DNA of 52,500 nucleotides from Chromera velia. Its lineage: Eukaryota; Sar; Chromeraceae. Made by a program: the position numbers and the translations under genes. The stretch's first letter is position 1, and every line of letters starts with the position of its first letter. The stretch covers positions 1 to 52,500 of the forward strand of contig JAHBMJ010004175.1 in the NCBI GenBank assembly GCA_018398765.1, read 5' to 3'. A model generated the notes under the pieces. That model was not told the origin of the DNA. It made no database searches and was given only the letters and a program-made list of their open reading frames with translations. Below, piece by piece: positions 20,880 through 34,100 of the stretch.

Positions 20880-23250
20880 TAGGGGGCCGCCGCACTCCAG
20901 ATGCCCCCCCTGCTTTAGCTATGTGTCTTAAAATGTAATAGATGGAATATGAAGAAACCATTAAAACTAGCATATGAAGCAGATTTTGGAGTATCATATT
21001 AGGCTAGTTAAAACTTTGTCTTTCAACTGTTGGGCTATGTTTTTATCTCCCCCAGCTCTATCGCCAGGTTCTGTTGGGCTTAGGGTCTGTTGGGTCTGTT
21101 GGACAGTACAAATGGCCCAATAGCAGCCCAATATCACTTTAAAGTGCACAACAGACATTGTAGAGCCTTTTAGACCAACTAAAAAGCACGTAATCAAAAA
21201 AAAACAAAATTAGAGCTCAATGTTGCTTCAATATGAGCTTTATACTCTTTATGGAACATATAAAATTATAGAATATGTTATTATTCCTATAGGCGTAGTC
21301 TTTAGTTAGTTAGTAGTTAAACTTTAATAGTTTAGTTTATGCTAGAGTTTATGACCCTACAGAGAACTAAGTAACTGACTAAACTGTAATCAAACAGATT
21401 TGATACTACGATTTTACGTTAGATTTACCTCCCCCCCCTCTACTACTCATGACGTTTCATGTCATTCATAAGAATTGATAACATGCACTAGAATATGCAT
21501 GTAAATTTATAATTAAACTAATGTTTTGCAGCAGGCGCTCATAACGTCCATACTGGTACCTAGACTAGTATTAAGGTATACTAAGGCATCTGAATTCATA
21601 CTGCATAACCGGGATAAGTGATTATAAGTGACAAGTGATATTAAAGTGATTTAGTGTCTAGTTTAGTGGTGCATGCCCTAGAGCACTGTCGCCGTTTTGT
21701 CTATAGGGAATTAATTGTTTAGCATACAGTCGATCTTAATAATACCCAATGAAATCATCCATTGTTCATCTTAGCCTGTCTTAAAGACCAGAGTAGACCA
21801 GAGTCTGAGATAGTCTGAAAGCGATAGAGGGTATACAACTATCAACCTCCTTGAACCTAACTACAACTCAGGCTTGAAACTTAAAACTGCATTTTTGGAT
21901 AAGCTTGAAAGTTAAAAATCCGCACTAGAGTCCGCGCTACATGCAGGCGTGGATTCTTTGAGCTAGCCTTTAAGGTGTTTTGAAAGCCGAAGCCACATAT
22001 ATTTGGGCAGTGTCTTGACCGTCTGCACCCGGTCTCTTCAATTAAAAAAGATTAAAAAAGATGTCGTTAATTATACTGTTAATATAGATCAATCTAAGAT
22101 GATTTTGATAAAATTTTTTTAAGTGGTATTTCAAAGTTAGGTTCAGAGAGGTTGAACAATTGAGGGTAGAACAACCCATGTATAACAAAATTTTTACTTT
22201 TACCATAATTAAAGCAGGAACTTGAATCAGCTAGAATCAAGTTTAATCAACTGAAAGTACTCCGAAACTAAAGAAGAAAAATCAATATCAAACAGAACAA
22301 GAAAAAACAAATCCGTTGGTAGTAGAAGCACTCTTCAGTCAAATTCACTGGCTACTACTAAGAAATCTCTAGAGATCAGTGAGATCACTTGACACTAAGC
22401 GCCGGCTAGAGAAAAAAAAAAAAATCTCCCTAGATCGTCTACTTTTTTTTTTCTTTTTTAGTCAAACAACTGTTATTCAACTGTTGTACAAGTGTTGTTT
22501 GTGTGTTGCGCAACTATTGTTAAGTGTTGTTCAGGCTCAAAACTTCAGGGTTAAAAAGTAAAAAAGAAAAAAAAAAAAAGATTTTCCAAGATCGTCTACT
22601 TTTTTTTTTCTCTCTAGCCGGTGCCTAGACTAAGTAGTAGACTTGACAGAGTGAGCAGAGAAGAGCTGCTAGACTGATCTATTTCTGCATGATTGGCTTA
22701 GTCAGGCTCACAAAGAGTTTGGGGGGCACGTGTACGAACGTTGAGATGCATATGAACTATATGTAGCATGCGAAGAAAAAATTCTGGTTCAGCACGGTGC
22801 TCTCTATGACTGCTGTCGCTAGTTGATCGATGGAATGAGGTCTTTTGTTCTAGCCGAATCTAAGCCGATGTCCCTATCAATACCCTGACTTACGGTCTCA
22901 CGTGACCATGATCCACGGATTTGCTATAGGTATTCATCGGTGCAAGCCGAATCTTAGCCGATACCTAGGCCGATACCTGACAGTGGACCGCGGCGATTCC
23001 CGGAACATAAAATCCTATCCTATCTTATCCTATAGCGTGACATCCTAGAAAACAATAACTTTTCCCTGCCTAACGTTAAAAGTATCCTGCTATAGCTCTG
23101 GATATAGATGACGATGGCGCGTTAATGCGACATCATAGTCATAGTCACTTTCACTATATATACTTTAGTAACTTTAAGTCCCGTCGTAGTAACTTTAGAT
23201 TCTTTCACACATCCGGGAGTGACATCCCGTGAAGTTATTAAACTTAACTA
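20880..23250. other. AT-rich non-coding region
   Basis: No ORF above about 70 codons and none with coding character. It contains the small inverted-repeat element listed separately, two near-identical AGCCGAATCTWAGCCGAT motifs (about 22850 and 22948) and a short CCTAT pentamer run near 23015. Probably old transposon debris. Confidence 0.4.
22395..22628. mobile_element. Small MITE-like element
   Basis: 234 bp bounded by 17-bp inverted repeats, CTAAGCGCCGGCTAGAG on the left and CTAGGCACCGGCTAGAG as the reverse complement of the right end (15 of 17 match). Inside each end is an A or T homopolymer and a direct copy of GATCGTCTACTTTTTTTT. No ORF. No convincing target duplication. Confidence 0.5.
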
Positions 23251-24767
23251 GCAATGATAATCATAATAACGCGTTTCCCTAGGCGTTTCCTGATGCTTTT
23301 TACAGATAGGACTCGGATTGAAGAAGGAAACTTTAGGTGATCAGCCACTGACTTTGCAGAGGCCTCCATTTTTTTTTTCCCAATATTGTTATGCACATTC
23401 TGAACGAATACCAGTGGCCAAAGACAACCGTTCCAGGGCATGTGAATTGACACCTTATCAACAACTTGCGGCAGCAGGCGAGAGCCGGAAGAGAAGATTC
23501 GAGTTCATCTCAGACTGTGCACGTGAAGTGAAAGAGCGAATGAGGAAAGCACAATCGATCCGTCGATCATTGCAGCAACAAACCAGCACGCCCACATACT
23601 TGTGCGCATACTGATATGAATCTGCGTGATGTGAGAGCGAGAGCGTGGACGGACGGACGGAGGAGCAGGGGGAGGAAGCAAGATCGTTGCAACCATAGTA
23701 CGGGAACAGAAGGACATCTGCTCCTTGGCTTGCCTTGCAATGAAGGGTCGTGAACCTGATTGGACGGACACCCCTCTCAAGGAGCAGAGAGAAGAGAAAG
23801 GAAAACAGAGGGGAAGGGGGTGAGGTGAGCACCTCGGAAGGGTCCACCCTCTCTCTCACACTTTCTTTAAGTCATCGAGCGATCTATCCTGGACGGGTTT
23901 TATTGTCGTTCCTCAATTCTTTAAACGTTTTTTCACTCACTTCTGATCGCATTTCTCGATCCATAGATCGACCTCTTCCTTTCTTTTTCCTTATTTCTTC
24001 TTTCTTCCTGCCTGCCTTTCTGCTGCCGTGTAGAACGACTGACGGCTGCCGATGGACCCAGTGCAGGGAACTCAAAATTTGTTTTTTGCTTTAGGTTCTG
24101 CCTTCATGCATGTTCACTCTCTCTCTCTCTGCATGTGCCTCTTTTCTTTTATTTTCTTTCTGTTGCATGGTGTCTCTGAATTAAATGGCTGCATGGCAAT
24201 TGCCTTGGGGCTATTACTCATTCACTCACTCACGCACACGACTCGTCGTCTCTTCGTTCCTCCCCGGCCTTTCAGTGGAACGACGACGACAACCCACGAC
24301 ACACGGTAGAGGTGGAAGGAAGAGTAATGGACGAAAAGAGAGACAGAAAAATGAGAGTCGCCAACACAGACAGTTCCTTGTGGGAGGAAGAGAGGAAGGT
24401 CGCGAGGAGGGAAGGAAGAGCCATGCAACGATCCAGATCCATCCACGGGCAGCGACATGCTTTGTGCACACCCGCGCTTCCTCCCTCTCGCTCAACCAAC
24501 CCCCCCTCTTTTCTCTTTACTGTCTGTCTTTCTTTCTTTTGTTCCTCTCTCTCCCCCTCTCGTGCGATCTCATCTGTCTTGCTTCCCACCCACCCAAATG
24601 AATTCCACCCTTTCCCTTCCCCGCTCTTTCTCTCATCTCATCTCACGTCATGCACCAACCTGATCAAACACCGACATGGAGACCTTGGACTCCTTTCCCC
24701 CCTTCCCCTGCACACCCAAGCAGGCAGGCATGAAGTGAAGGACACAGCTCCCTTTCTGTCTGTCTGT
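23251..24767. other. Region downstream of the ADP/ATP carrier gene
   Basis: Non-coding as far as I can judge; the first few hundred bases left of 24768 should be the carrier's 3' UTR. A plus-strand ORF at 23318-23614 has a helix-like stretch (ELTPYQQLAAAGESRKRRFEF) that could be a gene remnant, with no support beyond its appearance. The rest is CT/GA-rich. Confidence 0.35.
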
Positions 24768-25956
24768 CTAACCGTTGATGAGCTTCTGGACCTCGTCGTA
24801 CACAACCAGCACCAGCGCCCCCCCGGCTCCACGAAGGACGTTGGACCAGGCGCCCTGCATGATTATTGCATGGTTGATTGCATGGTTGATTGTTCATTTG
24901 ATTGATTGATGCATTTGTTCTTTCAGACAGGGAGACATGCAGACAGGCAGTCTGAGAGAAAACAATGATGGTGTGAGGTCAATTGAAGAGTGCTGATGAG
25001 ATCGTCCCTTCAAAGTATGGAGGATGAGAGTGCAGCAACGGAAGAACGAATCAAGGGAAGGAGGAAAATCAAAACCGAAACTCCACCCCGTTAATAACCG
25101 TCGACTTGCAAAGACACACGGAAGGAACGTTATGATTCAAACCAAATCACATCGAGAGAAATAGAAAAACCACAGAGTCCGCTCGTTCTTTCTCTCATTC
25201 TCTCTCTGCCCCCCCCCCCCCTCCGGAAAGGGCCCACCTTGAAGAATGCCCCCGCTCCCTCCTGGGAGAGGATTTTGCCCCAGCAGTCGATTGTGGAAGT
25301 GTACTGGAGGGACTCTCCCTTGGCCTTTCCAGCCATCATCATCATGCGTCGACTGCACAGATCAACCAACAGCATGCATTCATCTTCATACATCTCATAT
25401 AAAAAATAATTCTGTATGAAAATGAATGCATCCAGCCATCATCATCATGCGTCGACTGTATAGATAGATCAACCAACAGCATGCATTCATCTTCATACAT
25501 CTCATATAAAAAATAATTCTGTATGAAAATGAATGCATCCAGCCATCATCATCATGCGTCGACTGTATAGATAGATCAACCAACAGCATGCATTCATCTT
25601 CATACATCTCATATACAAAAGAATTCTGTATGAAAATGAATGCATCCAGCCATCATCATCATGCGTCGACTGCAAAGATAGATCAACAAACAGACGACAG
25701 ATTGGAAACAAGTCGTATATGCAAACAGAGAGAGTTGCTTGGGGACCCAAGAACGGGAACCAAAAAAATGAACCGAGGAGGACGAAAAAGCAATCAGGTA
25801 GGTGTACACGACCTCATCAAACGATGCCCCCCCCCCGCCCCTTCGTGGTGTCAAAACAAACTCACTCACCGGACGGTGTCGAAGGGATAAGAGACGATAC
25901 CGGCAGCAGCAGTCACAGCCTGAGCGACACCCCACTTGAGGAAGAAGTTTGCCTGC

Positions 25957-25988
<32 letters not shown>

Positions 25989-28661
25989 CCAGACAGATTA
26001 ATAAACGTATGAGGTGCATCGATAGAGAGATACTTAAAGGAAATGCATGCAGCCTGAAAGAAAAAGACCAATTCGAAGAAGAAAACAGCTCCAAAAGAAA
26101 AAAGGTGGAGTGACCCACTGAGGTGACGCATACGGGTCCGAACGCTCAGCGTCTTTTTGGCTCACTCGGATGCTTCCCTTGTTCTCCGTCGGTATTTTCT
26201 GCGCCCTCCCCACCCAGCCCTCTTCCACCCTCTCTGTACATCTTTGTGTGTCACTTGCCCCTCCTCTCTCTCCTCTCCTCTCCTGCTCGACCCACCTTCT
26301 TCTCATCAGCAAAGAGCATTCCCTTGGCGGTATCGTACAGACCGAAGTAGGCTCCTCTGTAAACAATAATTCCCTGCACACGCACGCTCGCACGCACGCA
26401 CACACGAACACGTGATAGAAGGGATAAAGATCCAGGAAATCGCTTTCCTTCCTTCCTTCCTTCCTTCCTTCCTTCTTCGTTGGAGGGACAGTCTTCCCTT
26501 CCCGCAGGAACTTCTTCGCTGACGGGGAGGGAAGGAGGGACATGTGGCGCTCCTCTCACCCTCCCTCCCGCCCTCTATTTGCATGCATGCAGACACGGAG
26601 CATCGCACCACTTACGGGAGGGAAAAAACAAATAAATAAAGAAAGAAAACACGAACGACTCGATCCCTTTTGCATGTTTCACGAAGAAAAAAATATCTAG
26701 AACGCAGAACGCACCCCCCCACCAAAAAAAAAAAACTATGTACCTGCACGGAGACGCCGAATCCCTTGTAGAGAGACCCCACACCGCTTGTCCTTGCCAC
26801 CTTGGTGAGGCAGTCATACAGTCCGGTGAACTCTCTCTCGGCTCCGCTCTTCACATCAGACGCCAGGCGGGTACGGGCAAAGTCGAGGGGATACACAATG
26901 CACAGAGATGCGGCCCCGGCAAGACCTCCAGAGGCCATGTTGGCTCCGAAGAAACCCCAGAACTGAGTCTTCGGGTCGTACCTGCAAATGCAGCAGCAGC
27001 AGTAGTTGAATCAATCCGTCAGTCAATCCTTGTGGAAGTGTCTATATGCACTCACGCGCCCTCCCTCATCCGATCGACCCGCGCAATTCTCCAGCAGCAC
27101 GCTTAGGTGCGCGTGCACAGACGTGTGCAAAACACAGGGAGCCCACACATATGACGCGAGCACTGAGAAACAAAAGGAGAGCGAAGAGAGAGAAGAAGCC
27201 GACAAGGAAGGAAGAAAGGAAGGAAGGAAGAAACGAAAGGGAAAGAACAACGCACTTGGGGAAAAGGTTCTTGAAGAAGTCCTTGAAAGCGAAGTTGAAG
27301 GCCTGCAAGCGAACAAGAAAGCAGATCGAAAGAAACGCTCTTTGTGCGTGTGCGTGTGCGTGTGTAGCCAGCGCGAGGAAGGACGTTGGGGTATTCGGGT
27401 GCGCAAACAGAGATACAGATTCACATACGGACAAAACAACATAGACACATGCAATTTGTGCAGTGGAAAGTCGGCATCACCTCTCCTTTCCTCTCCAAAC
27501 AAGAAGAAGAAGCTATACAGGCAGACAGACTGGGTCAGCCGCACAAGAGGTGGGGGGGTCTGTGTGGAACGAAGACAGCATGGTATAAAGAGAGACGAGG
27601 CGCGACCCGAAACACAACCGCACCGTCATCTACAGGCAGACACAGGCAGAGAGACACACCGACGGATCTACCTACCTACCTGAGTAGGGAAGTATCTGAT
27701 GACGTTGGCCATGTTTCCTCTCCACAGAGAGGTCACACCCTGCTCTTGCACAAGCCTGCGGGCATGGCGGGCAAATCAAACAGGCAACAGAGTCACGCGT
27801 ACAAATCACTTGTGTCCACAACTAAAAAAAGGGGGAGACAGAAGGACTCACAGAAGTACCCCCACGGATACAATGCACACATGCAAGCAGACGCACGCAC
27901 CCCCTTTCTCCCTCAACACACCGCCACGCATATATTTAGGACGTTTCATTCATGTGTCTTTTGCCGGTCACCCCCTTCTCCCTTGGCCAAGAAAGAAAGA
28001 CGAAAAGAACGGTGCTGGAGAGTGGAGATTGCACACGCACTGCCTGGAGCAGTTGCTTGTTCCCCCTTTCCTGTCTACGTGTGTCACCTGTCTGACCTAC
28101 AAGTATCTCCCTCGCCTCCAGAGTATTCATCCAACACACCCACACAAGCACCCCCTGACGCACGCACGGACGGACACATGCACTCACCTTGATCCAGTGG
28201 AGACAATGCCAGTGTATCTGGGCTTGGTGCCTGCCTGGATTTCCGGGATGGAGTCCTGAGTCTGGAGCACGAGCTTGATGCGCTCGATAGGGGCCACAGC
28301 GGTTTTGCAAACAGCAGCCGAGACTCCTCCAGCGAGGAAGTCCAGCACGAAATTCTCTGCACACACACGCAAGAACACGAACACAAAAGCGTTGGGATTG
28401 AAACACGAAGCAAGAGAGGCAGGAAAAATGCACGGCCAGCAATACATTCACCAAGTCCACGGAAGGTCAACCAAACAACATCAGACTCGGCGTTGTCTTC
28501 ATCCCTCCGGAAGAACAAAAAAGGGGGACGTAGGCAGCGGCCACGTGAAATATGTAGAATTGAAGGTGAGTACCAAGACATATACAGAGAAAATCAGACA
28601 CAAAGAAGAGCTGCGGATGAAACAGGAACTCAGGGGACTCACTCTGCTTCTTCTCAGGCAT
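24768..28661 (-). CDS. AAC: Mitochondrial ADP/ATP carrier, 303 aa, nine exons
   Basis: Exchanges cytosolic ADP for matrix ATP across the inner mitochondrial membrane. Exons: 28661-28643, 28356-28188, 27755-27680, 27302-27256, 26981-26744, 26373-26296, 25952-25870, 25352-25238 and 24854-24768. All eight introns are GT...AG with matching phases, and the total of 303 codons equals the family's usual length. The three mitochondrial-carrier repeats are visible with PIERIK (29-34), PLDFAR (135-140) and PFDTVR (232-237). The diagnostic nucleotide-carrier signature RRRMMM is at 237-242, split by intron 7. WRGN and YFPTQA also match. There is no N-terminal presequence, as is normal for the family. Introns 1 and 5 end in TG-rich tracts. 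Intron 7 carries a tandem array copying the edge of exon 8. The gene is head-to-head with the large gene at 29297. Confidence 0.97.
25329..25690. repeat. Tandem array copying an exon edge, period about 107 bp
   Basis: Four units start at 25329, 25432, 25539 and 25646 (spacing 103, 107, 107). Each has the same block: the 3' splice-site AG plus the first 24 bases of carrier exon 8, coding the arginines and four methionines. The first unit is the real exon edge; the other three lie within intron 7. The spacer contains TGCATTCAT and an AT-rich stretch. Confidence 0.92.
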
Positions 28662-29296
28662 CCTGGTAGGTGGGGGAGAAATGAAGGCTTCGGCAAAGGG
28701 CGAAGGGGGTTCTGCAGGATTTCGCTCAGAGACGAATCACCACGCCAGTAACTCACACAGAGAGAGTGAAACTGGAAGCCGAGGTTCTGCAGGGAATGCT
28801 GTCTGGAGATGAGACAGACACCTATATATAGGGGGGGAAGTGTATATACGTCACTTTAGAGTCGGATAGGCGCGAATGCACGTGCATGAGCTTCGATCGT
28901 GCATGTGGTCCCGGAAAAACGATTTTGTAGATGCTTGAGGGGTACGAAACTTTGGGTTTTGTCTGCATGTATTTCTTTTTGTCGCGGAAGTGCTCGCACG
29001 GAGCCAAGTCGACGCGTGGCTGGACAAGCTTCGCCGGCCCCGAAGCGCAAAATCCGGACAAAAGGAAACTGAAGGCTGAAGCTGCCCTCGCAACTGTACA
29101 CTCGAAGAGCATGCAGGGTTAAGGTGAAGAGCGAACGGACGCGACCGATCAGCAGATTCCAGAACGCAAATTGTCTTTCAAAATGACAAATGATAACAAT
29201 TCTTTAAGAGGACAGGGAGATGTCAATACAACACACAGACTCTCGAGAAACATGGCAAACCAGATGTGAACCACTGCTAAGTCTTGCCGTCTCCTG
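28662..29296. promoter_or_regulatory. Bidirectional upstream region
   Basis: 635 bp between the divergent starts of the ADP/ATP carrier and the large leader-bearing gene. It presumably includes both promoters and 5' UTRs. No specific element is recognisable. Confidence 0.3.
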
Positions 29297-30838
29297 ATGC
29301 ACCTCCTGGTTGCAGTGCTCCTTGTTGCTGCAGGACGGCGTTTCTGTGAGGCTTTCTCCTTCTGCTTATTGCCCTCCTTTATTAGGGGAAATGGAAGGTT
29401 TAATTTGAGCAAACGGAATTTGGGGTCACACAGGCGGCCTGTTGTTGGCGTGGGAGGACCGTCTTCCCGTCTCCCGCAAAGTGTTTGTTTTTCTTCCTCG
29501 GACGTGGAGTCCAAGTTCCCTGTCTCGTCCTTTCTTGATCTAAGCGAGGAGAAAGAGGAAACAGACCCAAGGACTGCCAGGAAAACAGAATCTTCGGAGG
29601 AAAGTACGGGGCAATGGGGAGAAACAGAGAAGAGCGGCGAGAATGAACGAGAGGCCGATGACTCGCCTGCCGTCTCTGTCACCGTCTCCCCCCCCCATAA
29701 TTTCAGTCCAGTGCCTTCTGACAAAAGGGCCAGGAAAGGACGTTGGGCCAAGCAGCAACAGAAAGAAGAAGAGGAAGAGGGTGGGGGGATAAGCGTGGGG
29801 CGATGGAGAGAGTTGACCGAGACTGTAACTAGCTGGGCTCATTGGCTCTTGTGTGTCTCTGGTTCCGAGAGTCAGGACGCAAAAACAAAAAGAAAAGAGG
29901 AGGAAAGACACCTCATGGGCATGCTGGCAGAAAACGTTCCTTTTCTAGAGGGTCTGGCCGAGCTGTCAGAAGAACTCTCCCGTCTGCAGACGGAGGGAGG
30001 AGGTGCGGTGTCTCTGCCTGCTGTGGCAGGCAGAAGGGAGTTTGTGTATGTGCTGATACGGCTGGTGTCGGGTCTGTCTGTGATTTCTGACCTTTTATTT
30101 CAGCAAGCTCTCGAGAGGCCCAGAGGAGAGTCGGGAGAAGAAGAAGTGGAGAATGAGCCTGAGACAAGTCTTCAAGGGAAGGTTATCGGGGCTCTGGAGG
30201 GGGCCGTGATCCGTTTGTGTTCTCTCATCGAGGAGACCCCTTTTGAGTCTTTGGAGAGGTCTGATGAGACTGAAAGACATATCGCAACAGACAGCTCGGC
30301 AGAAGTTCCGAGCCGTTCCGAGCTTCCATTTCCTAGCTGGCAGTGGAGAAAGCCCGCGCTGGCTGCAGCTGGATGTGGAACGCTTTCCCTCCTTGCGTGG
30401 AGGCGTCTCCCTTCTTCCTCCTTCTATTTAAAAGAGAATGAATTCGATGGATTCCGTCTCCCTTCCGCTTTTTCTTTGCCTTCTTATTCTTCCCTTTTGT
30501 TTTGCAATTTGTCGGAATTCCTCCACTTTCTCCAGAACCCCCACCGGCATGAGGGGGGAGAAGGGGAGGGGGAAGGTACAGACAGTCTGCCTGATGAAGT
30601 GAGCCTTTTCCTCCTCGCTGGAGGGGGGCGGGAGGAGAGGACAGTGGCAGAAGGGAAAGGGGGGGGCATTTCTTTGTCGGATGTACAAATGGGGGGACTT
30701 CGGTGAGTCAGTTTGTTTGTTTGTCTCATGCTCAGTCCGTCTCGTTCGTCTTCTCCTTTCGTTGCAAGCCTTTCTCAGCATCTCTTTCTGCATCTGCCTG
30801 TCAGAGAAAGAAACAATTTGTCTCTCTCTCTCTGCCTC

Positions 30839-30879
<41 letters not shown>

Positions 30880-30886
30880 TTGTATA

Positions 30887-30941
<55 letters not shown>

Positions 30942-30966
30942 TCCCCCTCTCCCTCCGTCCCTCCCC

Positions 30967-30998
<32 letters not shown>

Positions 30999-31095
30999 CT
31001 GACTGATTCGCCCCAGAACGCAAAACTCCCCCCCCTCCTCTATCCTTCTGTCCCTCTGGTCACTCTGTCCTCCTCCATTTTCACGTGACTGAAAT

Positions 31096-31133
<38 letters not shown>

Positions 31134-34100
31134 TCTCTCTCTCTGCAGAGAAGCATTCAACCTCCTCGAAACCCACGGGGAAGGAGAGAGGAAGGGAAGA
31201 AAGCAAGGAGCAGAAGAGGCGTCTTCCCTTCCGATGTCCCTGCCGCCCTCTCTGCGGTGCTGGCTGAGGGATTGCCTCGCATTGCGCACTGCTAAGACCG
31301 CAGCGTCACCGGGCGAACGAAGGAGATCGCCCTTGGCATTGGAGTTGTGGGAATCAGACGCTTTGGAAGACCTTTACTGGTCCCTTTCGAGGCATGAGCA
31401 TGAGGGGCGTCGCGGGGGTGTCTCCTCCTCTGCAAAGGCCCTCTTTCAGGAAGCACGGCGTATCTTTTCGTTGTCCTCAGCGCTCTCTGCAGGGTCTGCA
31501 ATGAGCTTTGTGACTGAGGGCAGGGAGTTGGAGGAGTGGCTTGATTCCGTCCAGTGGGGTGAGGAAGGAAACGAGGAGGACATCGAGACTGCATCGTGTG
31601 CTCCTGTGTCTCAGGAGGTCGGTCGGTGTATTCGTTTGTTTGCTTCTGCCGGCCGTCCCTCTCTTTTTCCCTACTTGTCGAAGATAGAGGGTGCATTGCA
31701 AGGAGGGATACCAAATAGTACTCTCTTTAATGCAGTTCGCGTGTTGAGGTACCTGCCTTTGGATTATTTGCTTCCGGTTTTTTTCATCCATCGCGTGTGC
31801 CTGGCATTCGAGTCTCTACTGTTCCGTCTCTGTCCTTTTTCACACAAACAAATGCTGACCTTGTCGCTCCCCTTTTTCTTCTCTTGCCACCAATTTTTCG
31901 ATATCAATCAACCGTTTCACTTTCTTTCTGTTCTCTCTCTCTCTGCATTCATATGGACAACACTCAAGAGGGACATGGTGTGTTGTGACGGAATTTTGTG
32001 TGAAGAAAAAAACGCGAAGATCCCATACTGAATGGTTTGCAAGAAACACAGGGGGGTTTCAGTTTTTTTTTTTTCGATGCAAAGAGGGCTACAGATAGGA
32101 GGCAGGGAAGAGATCACTAGGCGTGTTACTTCGTTTGTCTGTCTGCGTCCGAACCTCGCGATGTTTTTTTCATGAAGTCTTTCCAATTCTCTTACAGCTG
32201 ACGACGTGAAATTGCACACTCTTTTCTGGGCACTCTTGTGAGTGCATGCAGCTGACGCACGCGGGCGCCGTTCTTTCTCGCTCTCTACTCGAGGCGTTTC
32301 TGAAAAGAGAGGACGGGCTGGACAGGGAGAGGGAGGGGGAACAGCAGTGCGGAGACAGAGAGAGAGAGGTGGATGATGGAGACGAACTCAGAGTTCTGGG
32401 GCTCATGTCAGTCAGTCAGGAAGGAAGGCAGGCAGGCAGTCAGTCAGTCAGTCAGTCAGGGCATGTAACTCTGCATGAGTTTGGGCAAAGGATTCCAATT
32501 CGCGTAGTTCTATTGGGTGATTCTATCTGCCTCTCTGCGTGTCTATCTGTTTGTCTGTTTTCGTCCCCCCCTCTTCTCAACTTGTTGGTTTGTACTTTTT
32601 TTCGGTACGTCTTCATTCTCCTTCCCATCTCTCTTGCGTTCGTGTGGACGCATGTGTGTGTCTTGTGTCTGTAACTGTGCGTGCATGTATGCCGAAGACA
32701 ATGTTCAGATCTTCACGCGTGATCAACCTGCCCCCCCCCCATTTCCTTCCACGCATGCATGCAGGTTGGCTGTCGGGGGTTTCCTGCGTCAGGAGCGTGT
32801 GACGCTACAAGCCAGCCCTTTCATGCGTCGCATCCTTTCGCAATTAGAGACGCACGTGGAAAAACTGGGGGCCGTTGTTGAGCAGCAGGAGAAAGAGAGA
32901 GACGAACGAGAGGCAGAAAAGGCACAGGGGAACATAGAAGGGTTTATGAAATGGTGGGGGACAAGGGGATGGAAACGATCGAAGAAGATTCAGTTCACTG
33001 TTCTTTCGTGTCTGTTGAAAGACGCGCGTCCGCGCCTCCACAGGGCGCTGTGGGATCTTCTGGCGACTCTTCGAGTACTCCGTTTTGGTTCTTCTCTCTG
33101 GAACTCCTTGAGAGACTTGTGCAGCTCTGTGCCGACAGTCGTCGGGAACACTAGGCCGATTGACGCCGTTTATATTCTGTCTCACCTGACAGAGAGACAC
33201 GAAGACAATTCAGTCAGACAGCAGTTGTACGTGACAGATCTCACAAAGAAAGTGGCACGAGGGCGGAGACCGAAAAGAAGCCAGAGCGATGAGGAAAGCG
33301 AACTTGAGTTGCCCTCAATGGACGATGTTGTCACTGGCTCCCGTATCCTCTCTATCGCCCATAATCTCCCCCAAACTCCGGTGCTGCCAGTGGACGAGCC
33401 CCCCGCGAAGTCTTTTTGGAAATCGGCATTGAGAATCACGAACCGCTGGGTGTCTGGCTGGGCTGGTCAGGTTGTCGAGACGTGGCGGGCCAATTCGAAG
33501 AGGGTGATGCAGGAGAAGATTCAGGAGAGGGAAGAGGAGGAGGGTGTCTCCTCATCAGACGAGGTGCAAGCCGTAGGGGATCTCTCTGTCGATTCGCCGC
33601 CTGTCGAGGACTTGGAAGCCGCCATGGAAGTCTGGTCAGTAAGTGAGGAGGCAGACAGGGAGTCAGTCTAAGACATTCAGGCCGGCAGGCAGGAAGTCAA
33701 TCGGTTCAGGAAAAAGAGGAGAAGAGAAGAGAAGAGAAGACGGCTGGTTGACTTTCCAGTCTGATTGTGTTTTGTGCCAAACATGTTCTATTCATGCTTT
33801 TCATATCGAAGCGGGTCTCCTTTTCGTGAATTTTCTTTTCTGCTCATGTCACACCCTCGCTTTTCCCCTTACGTGTTTCCTCGCCATCCTTTTCATTCAC
33901 TCCCAAGTTGTCATTTGTGTGCCCCTTTTCTTTGCATGCCCTTTCTTCCCTTGGGGTGTGGTGTTCGTTTGCTGTGGTGGTGCCTGTGTAAGAAGCAAAT
34001 TAATGTTTTGTTTGCGTCTTTGTTTCAGCTCGGCGCTCCAAAAGTATCTGGGCGAGGGGCAGACAGAGGATCACTTGTGGCTGCCAAAAAGATGTCTGTA

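Noticed and set aside
25329..25690. CRISPR-like array
   Set aside because: Whole 107-bp units repeat including the spacers, and the block is a copied exon edge; this is eukaryotic DNA.
32517..32764. Upstream extension of the exon 4 reading frame
   Set aside because: T-rich with microsatellites and preceded by a GTCAGT donor; it is intron 3 read through.
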